Part shown: one piece after another, positions 49,460 through 61,625 of the stretch
Numbering within the stretch: the stretch's first letter is position 1
Layout of the letters: each line of letters opens with the position of its first letter
Assembly (NCBI GenBank): GCA_947179155.2
Contig: OX359282.1
Span: 31,042,221-31,106,220 of the forward strand
Origin: Hedera helix
Lineage: Eukaryota > Streptophyta > Magnoliopsida > Apiales > Araliaceae
Reading direction: 5' to 3'
DNA length: 64,000 nt
The notes under the pieces: model-generated
The model's input: the letters and a program-made list of their open reading frames with translations, nothing else
What the model was told of the DNA's origin: nothing
Database searches by the model: none
Position numbers and translations under genes: made by a program

Positions 49460-50063
49460 TTAAATATTAGTTTTACATGTATACCTCACAAATTTGTCAA
49501 TCTCTTCGCAATTGAGAAGAATGTAAGTATGTGCAGCATGTAATTCTTGCTCAGAGAGGAATATGTTCGTCCCTTTTCCATAAGCGCGATCCGATAGACC
49601 AAATACAGAAAGGCGACCATTTGGTTCAATATTGCCCCCATCATCATGTATTGGGACTCTATTGGCCTTTGTCAAGACTTCATCGGGAAAATAGTATGAT
49701 ACAATCGTAGATATCTCATCGAAACTGTATGCTTCACATATCTACCCCTCAACGTAAGCTCTATTTTTCACCTTCCTCTTAAGGTTTTTCATCATTCTCT
49801 CGAAAGGGTACATCCATTAATATTGAAATGGACCACCAACACGAGCTTCACAGGGTAGATGGATTTGCAAATGCTCCATGGAGTAAAAAAAAACTTAATG
49901 GGAATATTTTTTCAAGCTTACACGTGATCTCAATAATGTTCTTCTCAAGTATTGACATGTCTTTTTTATTTAACGTTTTTGAACATATGTCTCTGAAGAA
50001 ACGACTAAGATCAGTCAAAGCATCCCATATTGGTTTATCAAGCAAGTCCCGAATTGTTATATA
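49460..50063 (-). pseudogene. CACTA DUF4218 region
   Basis: Continuation of the tnp2 protein beyond the MITE: DKPIWDALTDLSRFFRDICS, ITCKLEKIFPLSFF, then after stops at about 49740 and 49818 KRKVKNRAYVEG, RVPIHDDGGNIEPNGRLSVF and ELHAAHTYILLNCEEIDKF. This is the usual C-terminal extension of CACTA transposases. Several in-frame stops. Confidence 0.82.
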
Positions 50064-50579
50064 TAGGGGTGCAAAACGGTTGGTTTGGTCAGTTTGGTAG
50101 GTAAAAAAATAACCAAACCATTTAAGTCGGTTATAAAAAATTAAAAACCAAAACTGTCCAAATTTTTACCCCATAATCGGTTATCAGTTTATTCGGTTAT
50201 CAGTTTAATCGGTCGGTTTAATCGGTTATTAAAATTTAAGCATAAAATGTAGAATTGGTATGTCACAAATTTTAAAGCAATGTATTGTTGGATAACAGAG
50301 AATTGATATGTCATCAAATTATAAAAAAGACATATAATGAATATATAATTATATAAAATAAACAATTATTAGAAAAGTATATAAATTATATTATAATATT
50401 AAGGCGTTCGGTCGATTTCAGTTTTTGAATAAACCAAACTGAAACCGACCAATATAGTTTCGATTTTTTAGTTTTACAAGTTTCAGTTTTTTGGTTTTGT
50501 GATTTTTGGTTTGATTTGTTAATGGTTTGATTTGGTGCAGTCGATTTTTCGGTTATTTTCGATTTTGTGTGCACCCCTA
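50064..50579. mobile_element. hAT-like MITE inside the CACTA transposase
   Basis: 516 bp with ends TAGGGGTGC and GCACCCCTA, perfect 9-bp inverted repeats. Subterminal stretches repeat GGTTTGGT and CGGTTAT motifs. It interrupts the transposase between the tnp2 and DUF4218 parts. No convincing 8-bp duplication remains. Confidence 0.7.
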
Positions 50580-50591
50580 AGTACAGACATG

Positions 50592-51430
50592 AGTCTCTCC
50601 ATGAAGACATGACAGTCATAACTCTTCATCCCTTGCAATTTCCCACCTGTACACACCTGACTATATTTGATGCATATCCATCTGGTAGTTTCAGAGAATT
50701 AATCCGCGTGTACACATCTTCAACCTGTTTTTTGGATAATGTGTACCTTACACGCAGTTTCACCATTTTACCATTTGAAGATTTATAAAGTTCTAATCCA
50801 GGACGCTTACAAATATCTTTGATCTTTCGTCTTCTCCGTAACACCCATGAGGTGTTAAACATATTGTCGAACATATTGTTCCCATTATGCATCACATTTG
50901 GATTATGACTAATCAAATTAGTAGACCAATAAGGTAGTTCCCAAAAGATATTTCTCCGGACCTAATTATGAGATTTGTTAAACTCATTGATTATGTTTGA
51001 GGTAACAATCTTACCAAATGAGATGACCGATAATCTCGTTAACGGTCACTCATCTCCGTCCCCGACAGTCGCGATACAAGCATATCATTATCGAATTTTC
51101 CTTTTCGGAAGTTTTCTCTATTTCTTCGAAACAGATGATTTGCCGTCAGGAAACGACGATGACAGTCAAACCAACATGACTTTCGACCATTTGATAGATT
51201 GAAAGATTTCGTATGCTCCATACAATATGGACAAACCAACTTCCCGTGTGTATCTCATCTAGATAACATACCATAAGCAGGAAAGTCAGTTATATTCCGC
51301 ATAACCGCTGCCCTAAGGTTGAAATTTGTTTCGTGAACACATCCCGAGTCTGTACTCCATCCTCCCACAGTACCTTTCACTTGTCTATAAGAAGTCTCAA
51401 ATAAACATCTAGATTCTTTTCATGTAATAT
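50592..51430 (-). pseudogene. CACTA tnp2-type transposase fragment
   Basis: Reads on the minus strand: TRDVFTKQISTLGQ, then CPYCMEHTKSFNLSNGRKSC and WFDCHRRFL, FRRNRENFRKGKFD. After a gap it reads HNPNVMHNGNNMFDNMFNTS and SLKLPDGYASNIVRCV. These match the conserved order of plant tnp2 transposases, which cut and join the element's ends. Frameshifts (for example near 51270) and the missing N-terminus make it inactive. Confidence 0.85.
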
Positions 51431-53510
51431 CCAAGAAATTTGTAAATGCTTATATTAATGAAATTAATAAATTACTTGAGAAATTATTTGCGTGCTCATA
51501 CATTTATGTATTATGTAGTAAGCATTAACAATTTAATTAATAAGTGATGATGATGATGAACTTAATTAATTAAAGCTTTTGTAATATGCCTTGTTTGACA
51601 TAATGATTATGATGAATGAATGAATGAATTAATTAATTGTGAGATGATTAAATAATGCAATGGATTAATGAGGATAATTAAATTAACCCTAATGTGAATA
51701 TTAGGAGGTCACATGAATTAATGTGACATAGTCCAACATGTTATAAATTAAAAGTCCATGTGGGTAGAATTGCTAGATTTAAATTAATTGGTCCAATACT
51801 TGAATTGTTGTTAAGTCCACTAAGTGGATTTTAGAGAATCATTGATGGTCCATGTATTTAACCCAAGTTAGAATATTATAAGTCTAATGAAAAGTCCAAA
51901 TCATGATCCAATTGAGTGGCCAAATGAATGACCCATTTTCTAGAATACTTGCACAAAATGAATAAATTAAATAGATAAATAAATAAATAATAATGTACTC
52001 CCATCATGACCTATATATATCCTATATTTATTTTTGCAACTTAGGGTCATCATGAAGGAAGGAATGGGTTAAAGTGGGAGTTGGTGGATTAGGTTACCAA
52101 CTTTTGTTAATCTAATGGTTAATAGTTTGGTGGATGGATAATAACCAATTAAGTGTATCTTATACATGTACTTGTACATGTATTAATACATGTATGTGTA
52201 TGAGAATTTGGCTATAAATAGGGTCATCCTATTTCATTTTCTAAGTTTGCTAAGATTGGTTATGTAGAAAACTAGAGAGAGAAATAGAGAGAGTGGAGAG
52301 AAAAATAAGAAAAGTTAGGGAAATTCTTGCAAGTGGGTGATTCTAGCAAGGTCTAGCAAGGAAGGAAAGGTGGAGGCTTACTACAAGTTCATAACTAAGA
52401 GAAAAAGAGCATCTAGGAGGTATAATCGTAACCTAGTTTTGATTTTATAAGTTAAGTGCATATATTTTTGTATATTGGAATATTTATGCTTAGTTGTGGG
52501 AGAATGTTGTGTGTGGAAATCATGGTGGATATCGAAGGCATGAGAAATGATTTGTGAAGGAGTATATATGATTGATATGTGTTTGTATGTGTTTTATGTC
52601 ACGATGATTAAGAATAATACATATAAGCATAAAAACCCTAAGTATACTAGTGAAAACATGTGATTTGGGTAAAAATGAAATAAAATGTATAACTCATTTG
52701 CGTGATCTAAAAATTGTATGTTATAGTTCTATGAAATATGAAGATTTTTCAAGTGGAACGAACAAAAATGGAGCTAAAATGAATTTATGGTGAATTTTCT
52801 TGTGAAGGATGTCAAAATGAAACTCTAGTTTGAAAAATCAATAATTTTGGTTAAATAAATATTTTTAAAAATAATATAAAAAATGGAATGTTGAAGGCTT
52901 ATGAGTTTATGAAGTAACAAGATTGATTTGAGCTCAATTAGATTTAAAATGAACAAGATGAAGGATTGAATCAAAAAGGATAAAAAAAATAAAATTTGAA
53001 AAAAATTATTTTTGGTTTCTGCAGGGGGCGCTATAGCGCCGTCCCCCAGTATTAATTTAGGTGCTGCAGCGCCGGTCAGAGTCAACAATTGACTCGGGCC
53101 GATCAAACCGGGACAAACTGGTTGGGTTGACCGGTCTGACCCGATCGCAGAAAAAAAATAAAATTAATTATAATAATTAATAATAATAATAATTAATAAA
53201 AAAATTATTTTATTTGTGAGTTAACTAAAATATTATTAAACAAATAAAATAATAATTTAAAATTATTTTATTTATGAGTGAATTAAATAATATTAAACAA
53301 ATAAAATAATACTTTAAAATTATTTTATTTGTGAGTTGAAAATATAATACTTTAAAATTATTTTATTTGTGAATTGATTAAATAATATTAAATAAATAAA
53401 ATAATATTTTAAAAAGTATTTATTTATGAGTTGACATTAAACGAATAAAATAATAATAAAAATTTATTGTTAAGGATGAATGAGGCTCAAACAAGATATG
53501 GATCCCAAAA
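51431..53510 (+). repeat. LTR-like DNA, probably of a chromovirus
   Basis: Long non-coding stretch with a TATA box (GGCTATAAATAGGG, TATAAATA at 52213-52220), a purine-rich transcribed-leader-like region after it, and the GC-rich palindrome GGCGCTATAGCGCC at 53027-53040. This resembles LTRs of Tekay-type elements in texture only. Borders were not found. Confidence 0.4.
53201..53470. repeat. ~57-bp AT-rich tandem repeats
   Basis: Units starting AAAATTATTTTATTTGTGAG recur at 53201, 53259, 53316, 53354 (short spacing) and, degenerate, about 53411. Confidence 0.85.
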
Positions 53511-53937
53511 GATGATTCAGGTCAAGATTTCACATAGCCCGGGAAATCAACAGTCCACTCAATCTCTTTCGTTTCTCTCTCTTCTTTTCCTCTTCCTTTT
53601 AATTTTCATCTTTTCTGAATTAAGTAACTCATTCATCTAGCTTTTCACGGAGGAAAGTAGATCACAAACAAAACAATGGTAACCGAAATGAGAATTTGAG
53701 CGTCAGAATTTTCAAGAATAAGACACTTCGCTAGTTTATGATGCAGGTGACTGGCACGTAATGGATAAATGCCAACAATGAACATAAAAGTTTTTACTTT
53801 CTAATTAAAAGGCTCCTTTAAAATTAATTGACAATTTAGAAGGACAAATGTGTGATTCAACATTTTAGTTTGGAATAAAAAGTTGCGTAAACTTCTTAAC
53901 ATGCGGTTATTTATATTTTAGGTAAACTAAGCACTAA

Positions 53938-54379
53938 GGCCACGTTTGTTTATAAGAATTATAGTCCTAAGATTATAATTCAAGGGATAATAATCCTAGG
54001 ACTATTAATCATTGGATTAAATAATCCTACTCACTTGTTTGTTTTTCATGGAATTATTTATGGAATAACTTAAAATAATCTCATATTATATTTATTTTTT
54101 TAAGGATTAATTAAAGGATTGGATAAAAATATATTTGTTGGACTATTATACCCTTACCAATAATAACATGTTTTATACTATAATTTAAACTTGATTATGC
54201 ATCAACAAAATAATGAACAATTAATTATAAACTTTTAAATAATGTTGAAATAAGTTGATAAATAATGCAAAATACATGATATGTGAAATTTAATTTAATT
54301 AACAATTCTTTTAATAAATTAGAAATCAATGTATTAAATTTTGTAGGTTTTTATATATAAGAAAAATGTGTAGAAATCA

Positions 54380-54424
<45 letters not shown>

Positions 54425-54824
54425 CAAACACACACGCATTATGAAAACTAAAATTAGAATTAACGACCATTTGAAGGGTGGAACACAATCAACAACCTAA
54501 CAATTCTATAGGTTTAAGTATGCTTATTAATTTGCTCAAATAAGAAGGCGGAATGATTTTACAAACTGTTTCACGGTATATTGCAAAATAGAATAAGATA
54601 TTATAATCATTTTAGGAAAAGGTTGAGGTTAATTTTGTCTAAACATTTTTAGTCCTAAATGGTAGGATTATAATACTTGGTTGAACATGGTATTAAATAA
54701 TCTCATATTTTAAGCTATTTTGTAATCCTTGAACTAATAGTCCCAAGTCCAAATTTAAAAACAAACATCACACTTGGGATTAATAGTCTTATCCCAAATG
54801 TAATCCTTGCAAACAAACATAGCC
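53938..54824. mobile_element. PIF/Harbinger-type MITE
   Basis: 887 bp. Ends GGCCACGTTTGTTT and AAACAAACATAGCC are inverted repeats (12 of 14 match), flanked by TAA on both sides (53935-53937, 54825-54827). It carries subterminal 'ATAATCCTA' motifs and an (ATT)n run. No coding sequence. Confidence 0.75.
54379..54421. repeat. (ATT)n microsatellite
   Basis: About 14 uninterrupted ATT units inside the MITE. Confidence 0.95.
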
Positions 54825-55104
54825 TAAATGTTTGGGTAAATAGTTTATTTTTTAAAAAATAATTATATTTTAATAATCAAGAGTCTATCACTTATTTATT
54901 TTTTACATTTAATAAATTTAAATATATATTTTAATTTTTCTGAATTTAAAAAGAACTTGAGAAAGAGGCCAAAAAAAATAAAGAAAGAGAAGTGATATTT
55001 TTATAAAACAAATTTATATTTTTATATGTAAATTGTAGTTATACACCTATAATAACCGTTAAAATTGTCGTTATAAATTTATAATAATAATTTTTATATA
55101 AAAA

Positions 55105-55256
55105 TATCAAAAAAATTATGTGAAAAACTTTTGTCGGACAATGTATATCGTCTTGCTTCCTTGAAATGCGTTCTGAAATAGATGGGAATGCTTTTGTTTT
55201 TTGCCACCATTATCTGATAGGCGCTTGTGAAATCATCCCCGCTAAATGCTAATGAG
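55105..55256 (-). pseudogene. 2-oxoglutarate dioxygenase last-exon remnant
   Basis: On the minus strand, GCAG followed by CTCATTAGCATTTAG aligns with the start of the exon at 63422. The frame then reads GDDFTSAYQIMVAKNKS and FRTHFKEARRY, matching NDKFTSARHRVLANNKS and FRMHFQEASAS of the other copy. A TAG follows the first codons. The Fe-binding His has become Gln, and the 2-oxoglutarate RxS motif is gone. A dead fragment of the same family. Confidence 0.7.
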
Positions 55257-55385
55257 CTGCACGTGACTCTGGGAAGGTCCAAAACTACGTTGGTTTGGGA
55301 TATTAGAAAGATGAAGTGATAAAAACTGCACCGGCGTAGTTGGGAAGGCACGGCCCTCCTCCTCCACGCCACCCCCACCTCCAAC

Positions 55386-56109
55386 TCTATACTACTCCAT
55401 TCATCTGAGGATAATTTTTTTTTTTATTATTTTAAGTACTTTTAAGTTAAATATTTATTTATTTTTTATAATAATTTGTTTATAATATCCTTAATATTAA
55501 TTATTATCTCTATTCTCTATGTATATTTATGAAGCATTATTAATTATGTGTAAAAAATTATATAATTAGATGAGAATTTAAATATTGACAATTTTATAAT
55601 TTTATTATATTTTTTAATATATATAAAAAATTAATCAAAACTTTTATTCCGTGATAAAATGAGTATTATATTGAGATATTACAACGGCATTCTCGTATAT
55701 TATTGAAATTAATTTCAAGATTGTTACCTCCTTGACATATAGTAATTATTCTTGTAATATTTTTTATTCCTATTTCTTATCAACAAACTATAAACAATCA
55801 GGCTTTGAAAATTGTGGCATGCCAAGAAAACAAGACAGCCCAACGCACATTAGAATACAGGTCAATCTGCAACCGGTGGAGTTCTTTAATTAACTGTACC
55901 GCAATAATGTTTGGTTTCATAATTTTTTCCAGTCTGTCACTGGGTGGTGTGCATGTTCGGTCCCTAAACTTTTATGGAGGAATCGTTTCTTTTAGCCATG
56001 ATTGCAGGTGCCCATACTCGCCAAGCAGGTACAGGGAGGCAGTATATGATTTTATATACATTGAATCATTGATCAAGTGTTACGAGCACATTATGTAATT
56101 TATTTAAAG

Positions 56110-56165
<56 letters not shown>

Positions 56166-57274
56166 TCTCATAATCTCCCTTTGTTTTTGTTAAGTAGTAT
56201 TTGATTACTAAAATTATTTATGTGGGTCTCATTGGAATTTGGACCCCTTTAACTTGATTTTTTCTTTATCCCGGGAAAAGGGAATTGAATTGTTTAAATT
56301 CACAATGTGGCAAATTACACAAGTCTCCATCTACTACATATATTTCTCTTTTTCGTATAGCAAAATATCCTCGACTCTATCTGATCGCTTACGCATAACT
56401 AATTGAATAGTATTAAAACATGTGAGATGGACTGAAATGGGAAGGTCTTGACTTTATTACTAACCACATCAATAATTTGTCCTTACTTTTATATGAACTT
56501 GATAGATAAAATCGAAGAAAAACGTATAAATTCAATTGACTTCTAATTTTTCTCCATTTCAGTTCTTTCTTTTATATGAACTGATGATTCTTAATTACTT
56601 TTAAAAAATTGTCCCCAACGTACTAAATGTCAAATCTGTCCAACTCTAGGGCATTTTACGAAGGTCAAGTGCCAGCTACGTTTAGTATTAGAGAATATTT
56701 ATTCAAAAAGTTATATAAAGATAAAATTTTATTTATATGATATTGTTAGAATAACTAATTAGGGATAAATATCAAAATGATTAATTAATTTGAGTTTGGA
56801 TTCTATCATATTATTGTTTTTAGACATCTGTAAATGATTTTTATACCAATAATATGAATTGTTCTTGAGTTTTAGTAAGTACCAACAATCTAATTAACAT
56901 TCCTCCATTATACTTTTTACCTAATTTATTTCGATATACATATTTGATGACGTAAATATTATTTTAATGATTATACTAACAACACAATTATTTATAATAA
57001 TAGTGTAGTTAAATATAATATTTAAGACACTGTGTATTGAAAAAAATTGAGTGAAAAATATAATGGAGGGAATTCAATTCTCAAATAATAGTATTAAGAA
57101 AAATGATATATATGTCGACAAAAATGTGACGAAATTGGATTGCGGCCAAGATCAACGTGGAAGTTTATGGGATAAGCAGAATAAATTAAGACAAGACCAT
57201 TCTTAATTCCTAAGTATCTAATGTATGCACATAGATTACAATTATAATTTAGCTAAAAACTTTCACAATACATA
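55386..57274. other. Non-coding interval
   Basis: AT-rich. It holds a TA run and one 97-codon open frame with no recognisable domain (55805-56098). Nothing else is supported. Confidence 0.5.
56111..56162. repeat. (TA)n microsatellite
   Basis: About 50 bp of AT repeats. Confidence 0.95.
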
Positions 57275-57529
57275 TACTACAAGAAAAAAGCTTATTTTCG
57301 ACGGACAATTTCGTCAGAAATAAATTTATTCTGTCAAAAATTCGGTTATAAATAATCGCGTCGGGGATAAGTCCGTTGGAAATGAGTCTATTTCGTCGGA
57401 ATATGAGCATTTTTCTTATTAATGTAGCACTTTTTATGATTGATTCTGTCGATTTTATATTTTCCATTGAAAAAATACTTATTTTTAATGGAATAAATTC
57501 TTTCAAAAATTAACTTTTTTCTTATAGTG
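57275..57529. mobile_element. CACTA-type MITE
   Basis: 255 bp. The left end TACTACAAGAAAAAAG and right end CTTTTTTCTTATAGTG are inverted repeats (14 of 16), with the 3-bp duplication ATA on both sides. Subterminal TCGACGGA/TTCGTCGG motifs are usual in CACTA elements. No coding capacity. Confidence 0.8.
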
Positions 57530-57640
57530 ATAATAAGACTTTAGTGTTAATGATTTTATATACAATGGTTATTGCATAAGGCTATGGGCAACAACTCTAC
57601 TTCAAGAATTATTAAAAAACAAGTACAGTATCAGTGTAAG

Positions 57641-59449
57641 TAGAGGTGTAAATGGATATAAACGGATACGAATACAACAGTAGCAGTATCTGTATCCGAA
57701 AAATTAATTCGTTATTCGTATTCGTATTTGGTATTTGGCGAATTTTAAAAATCATATCCGTATTCGGTATTCGAAATAATATCCGAATACGGATAATATC
57801 CATTTCCTTTTATTTTATTCAAATAAACAGATTATTTGGATATCCGGATATCCAAATTCGTTTATCAATTACCTAATATAAAATTTATTCAAATTATTTA
57901 CAAAAAATAAAAAAAAAATATTGAATAATTACACATAACCAATCACAATTTAAAATTTAAACCATACATATTAATGAATGAATGTTAATTTATTTGTTTT
58001 TAATAAATACAATAATCAATACTCTAAATTACAATTCAAATAAGTTTTCATTATTTTTGAAATCATAAATTCAAAATGAATGCTATACTTATTAATATTT
58101 AGATATCCATTAATAAGTAGATGTCTATTTTATGTGATAATTTAGAGTAATACTGTAGTACATATGAATATTTATAATCTATAATTATAACATTTAAATG
58201 ATATTTATAACACTTGTAAAATGATACATTTTAGATATATTGTAACACTATATATAACTAGGATAAAGGAAAAAAGTAATAAATTTTAAAGTATAGTTCA
58301 TTAATGAATAAATGTTAATTTATTTATTTTTAATAAATACAATAATCAATGCTCTAAATTACAATTTAAATAAGTTTTTATTATTTTTGAAATTCTAAAT
58401 TCAAAATGAATGCTCTACTTATTAATGTTTAGACGCCCATTAATAAGTAGATATCCATTTTATGTGTTAATTTGGAGTAATACTATAGTGTGTATGAATA
58501 TTTATAATATATAATTATAACATTTAAATGATATTTATAACACTTGTTAAATGATGCATTTTAGATATATTGTAACACTATATATAATTAGGATAAAGAG
58601 AAAGTGTAATAAGTTTTAAAGTATAGTTCATTAATGAATGAATGTTAATTTATTTATTTTTAATAAATACAATAATCAATGCTCTAAATTATAATTCAAA
58701 TAAGTTTTTAATATTTTTGAAATCCTAAATTCAAAAATGAATATTCTACTTATTAATGTTTAGATATCTGTTAATAAGTAGATGTTCATTTTATGTGTTA
58801 ATTTCAAGTAATACTGTAATGTGTATGAATTTTTATAATCTATAATTATAACATTTAAATGATATTTATAACACTTGTTAAATGATGCATTTTAGATATA
58901 TTGTAACATTATATATAACTATGATAAAGGAAAAAAAGTAATAAGTTTTAAAGTATAGTTCATTAATGAATGAATGTTTATTTATTTATTTTTAATAAAT
59001 ACAATAATCAATGCTATAAATTACAATTCAAATAAATTTTTATTATTTTTGAAATCCTAAATTTTAAAATGAATGCACTTTTTAAAGTTTGATGTCCATT
59101 TTTTATGTTTGGAGTAATACTATAATGTGTATGAATATTTATAATCTATAATTATAACATTTAAATTATATTTATAACATTTATAACACTTATTAAATGA
59201 TCCAAAAGTTATATTATAACACTTATTAAATGATATTTAGAACACTTGTTAAATGATACATTTTAGATATTTTAACTTTATAATAGTAAAAATTCATTAA
59301 CTATACTTAAATTAATTTATTAATATTATAATAAAAGTGTTATTTCCTACTTTTTAGAACTGAAATGACATATTTTAAAAATAATTTTCATATGATAGTG
59401 AAAATTAATTATTATATAAGGAAGACCATTTAAAAAAAAATATTTTGCT

Positions 59450-59486
<37 letters not shown>

Positions 59487-59746
59487 TTATTCGGATACGA
59501 ATTCCGAATACGGATCTGAATACGGATATCGGATTCCGGATATTTGATATTCGTCAGATATATTTACGGACGGATGTTAAACGAATACGAATACGCCTAT
59601 ATCTGTATTCGTATCTGTTTATTTGCGGATACTTTTAAACCGAATGCGGATATATCCATTTTTTTTCCGAATGCGAATAATATCCGTTTTTTTCCGAATA
59701 CGGATGCAGATAAATACAAATTTTTCGGTTACCATTTATAACCCTA
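57641..59746. mobile_element. hAT-type non-autonomous element with internal tandem repeats
   Basis: 2,106 bp. Ends TAGAGGTGTAAATGG and CCATTTATAACCCTA form imperfect terminal inverted repeats. The flanking 8-mers AGTGTAAG (57633-57640) and AGCGTAAG (59747-59754) differ at one base, the hAT duplication size. Subterminal regions of 200-250 bp at both ends are packed with GGATACGAATA-type motifs in opposite orientation. The centre is ~330-bp tandem repeats. No transposase is encoded. Confidence 0.8.
57971..59280. repeat. ~330-bp tandem repeats (about four units)
   Basis: Units beginning TTAATGAATGAATGTT start at 57971, 58301, 58631 and 58963, spacings 330, 330 and 332. The last unit is shortened and rearranged. 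Confidence 0.92.
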
Positions 59747-59754
59747 AGCGTAAG

Positions 59755-60490
59755 GCACGAGGAAGTATGCAAAATAGCTAGTGAAAGAACATAAATTCAT
59801 TTGCTACCTTAACAATTTAATGTAAATATATGTATATTTACATTATTATGACTTGAATCATTGGAAGTACCCCTATTTAGAGAATATATAATCCACAAAA
59901 AGAGTTAATCACAGTGTCATTAATTATCATACAATCACTAATAACTTAAATATTCAATTAAATTAGAGTAAATATAAAAAAAGAAGGTGTATCCTTAAAA
60001 TTTAATTTTTTAAAATGAAAATATTTAGTTTCTGGAATAGATGGAGTATTAAAATTAAACTCATAAACAATGTAAAACTTTAGTCTCAAACAAGTCAAAA
60101 CATAAATGTTTTCGAGGGAAAAACAAACAAACAAAACTAGATTTACAAAACAAAATAGAGACTAAATAAAAAATAAAACAGGATGCCAAAGAACAAAGAG
60201 AAATCTGCATTTTTCAAAAAAATAAAACAAAGATAACAAAATTCCATCAGCTACGATATTTTTCACACAACTGTTATCTGTGTTATTTCTAAAATTAAAT
60301 TTTTTAAAAAAATAAAATTAATATTTACACAAATAAAAATAATACTTGCGTACAAGTTTCTTTTCAATATGCATGAATAATATAATATAAGTGACAGGGT
60401 ACCTTAAGAAACTGATATTTTTATTTATAAAAATATTAATTTTTTTAAAATATTATTATATATATGCATGTTGTGATCATGTTCATTTAT
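59755..60490. other. Non-coding interval
   Basis: AT-rich; no gene or repeat recognised. Confidence 0.5.
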
Positions 60491-61625
60491 TTTTTTTAGT
60501 AGGTTTTACAAATTAACTTCTTCCTATAGAGGATATTAATTTATGTTTTATAATAAAGCAATAAATAAATAAAATCAGCATTTCTCCCTATTTCTTGAAT
60601 TATTGTTAAATTAAGATAAAAGTATTTATATTAATGCGCTAGCTAGTAGTCTTTTTTGAGAACATGCATGCATGTTCTAGTCAAATTCCTCGTCCAGATA
60701 TATAGAAAACTGATCCAGCTGAGTCTTTCCGCTGCCATTTAAATTTAAGTCTTTTGTCTACTTGTCAGGTGCCTTTATTCATTTGGTTGCATTAACGTCA
60801 AGTTGATCAAATGAGACTTGATTTCAAGAACCAATACGTACCCTGCCTTCGATCATTAGCTACCAATTGATGAACATAGACCGATCCCTTTTGTTTAAAT
60901 TGGAGGATTATCTTGGTCGTTGCTCAACATTATCGCACAGAATTATTCAAGTAAATTTAAAATAAATTCTTAAAAAAATCAATCGAACCGTTTATCATCA
61001 CTAATACCCAATAACACAAGTGTTGTGTATATAAATTATGTAAAATAAAATTTTAATTTTTTTGAGTAGTTTTTATAAATTAACTTCTTCCTATAGAGGA
61101 TATTAATTTATGTTTTATAATAAAGCAATAAATAAATAAAAAATCAGCATTTCTCCCTATTTCTTGAATTATTGTTAAATTAAGATAAAAGTATTTATAG
61201 TAATGCTCTGGCTAGTAGTCTTTTTTGAGAACATGCATGCATGTTCTAGTCAAATTCTTCGTCCAGATATATAGAAAACTGATCCAGCTGAGTCTTTCCG
61301 CTGCCATTTAAATTTAAGTCTTTTGTCTACTTGTCAGGTGCCTTTATTCATTTGGTTGCATTCGTCAAGTTGATCAAATGAGACTTGATTTCAAGAACCA
61401 ATACGTACCCTGCCTTCATTAGCTACCAATTGATGAACATAGACCGATCCCTTTTGTTTAAATTGGAGGATTGTCTTGGTCGTTGCTCAACATTATCGCA
61501 TAGAATTATTCAAGTATATTTAAAATAAATTCTTACAAAAATCAATCCAACCGTTTATCATCACTAGTATCCCGATAGCACGTTTTGTGTACGTAAATTA
61601 TGTATAATAAAATATTAAAATAAAA
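60491..61625. repeat. 567-bp direct tandem duplication
   Basis: The same sequence starts with TTAACTTCTTCCTATAGAGG at 60513 and 61080. Both copies contain the perfect palindrome AGAACATGCATGCATGTTCT and the segment CCAGCTGAGTCTTTCCGCTG. Small deletions (for example CGAT in the second copy) show moderate age. No coding sequence. Confidence 0.92.

Larger units (their letters stand above)
47597..51430 (-). mobile_element. Decayed CACTA (En/Spm) transposon
   Basis: Minus-strand remnant with tnp2-type transposase, DUF4218 and plant transposase_24-like sequences. At the left, TACTATAAAAAAA (about 47597) is followed by many AGCGACCG/CGACCG subterminal repeats to about 47920, as expected at a CACTA end. 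The right end is truncated inside the transposase and no matching terminus was found. Stops and frameshifts are frequent. Confidence 0.8.

Noticed and set aside
55805..56098. 97-codon plus-strand open frame
   Set aside because: No ATG at its start, no recognisable motif, isolated in AT-rich DNA.
57249..57506. Minus-strand 85-codon frame
   Set aside because: Falls within the CACTA-type MITE; no family similarity.
57971..59280. Tandem repeats considered as a CRISPR-like array
   Set aside because: Units are ~330 bp, contiguous and without unique spacers.
59544..59741. Plus-strand frame rich in Tyr/Ile/Arg
   Set aside because: Translation of the GGATACGAATA subterminal repeats of the hAT element.
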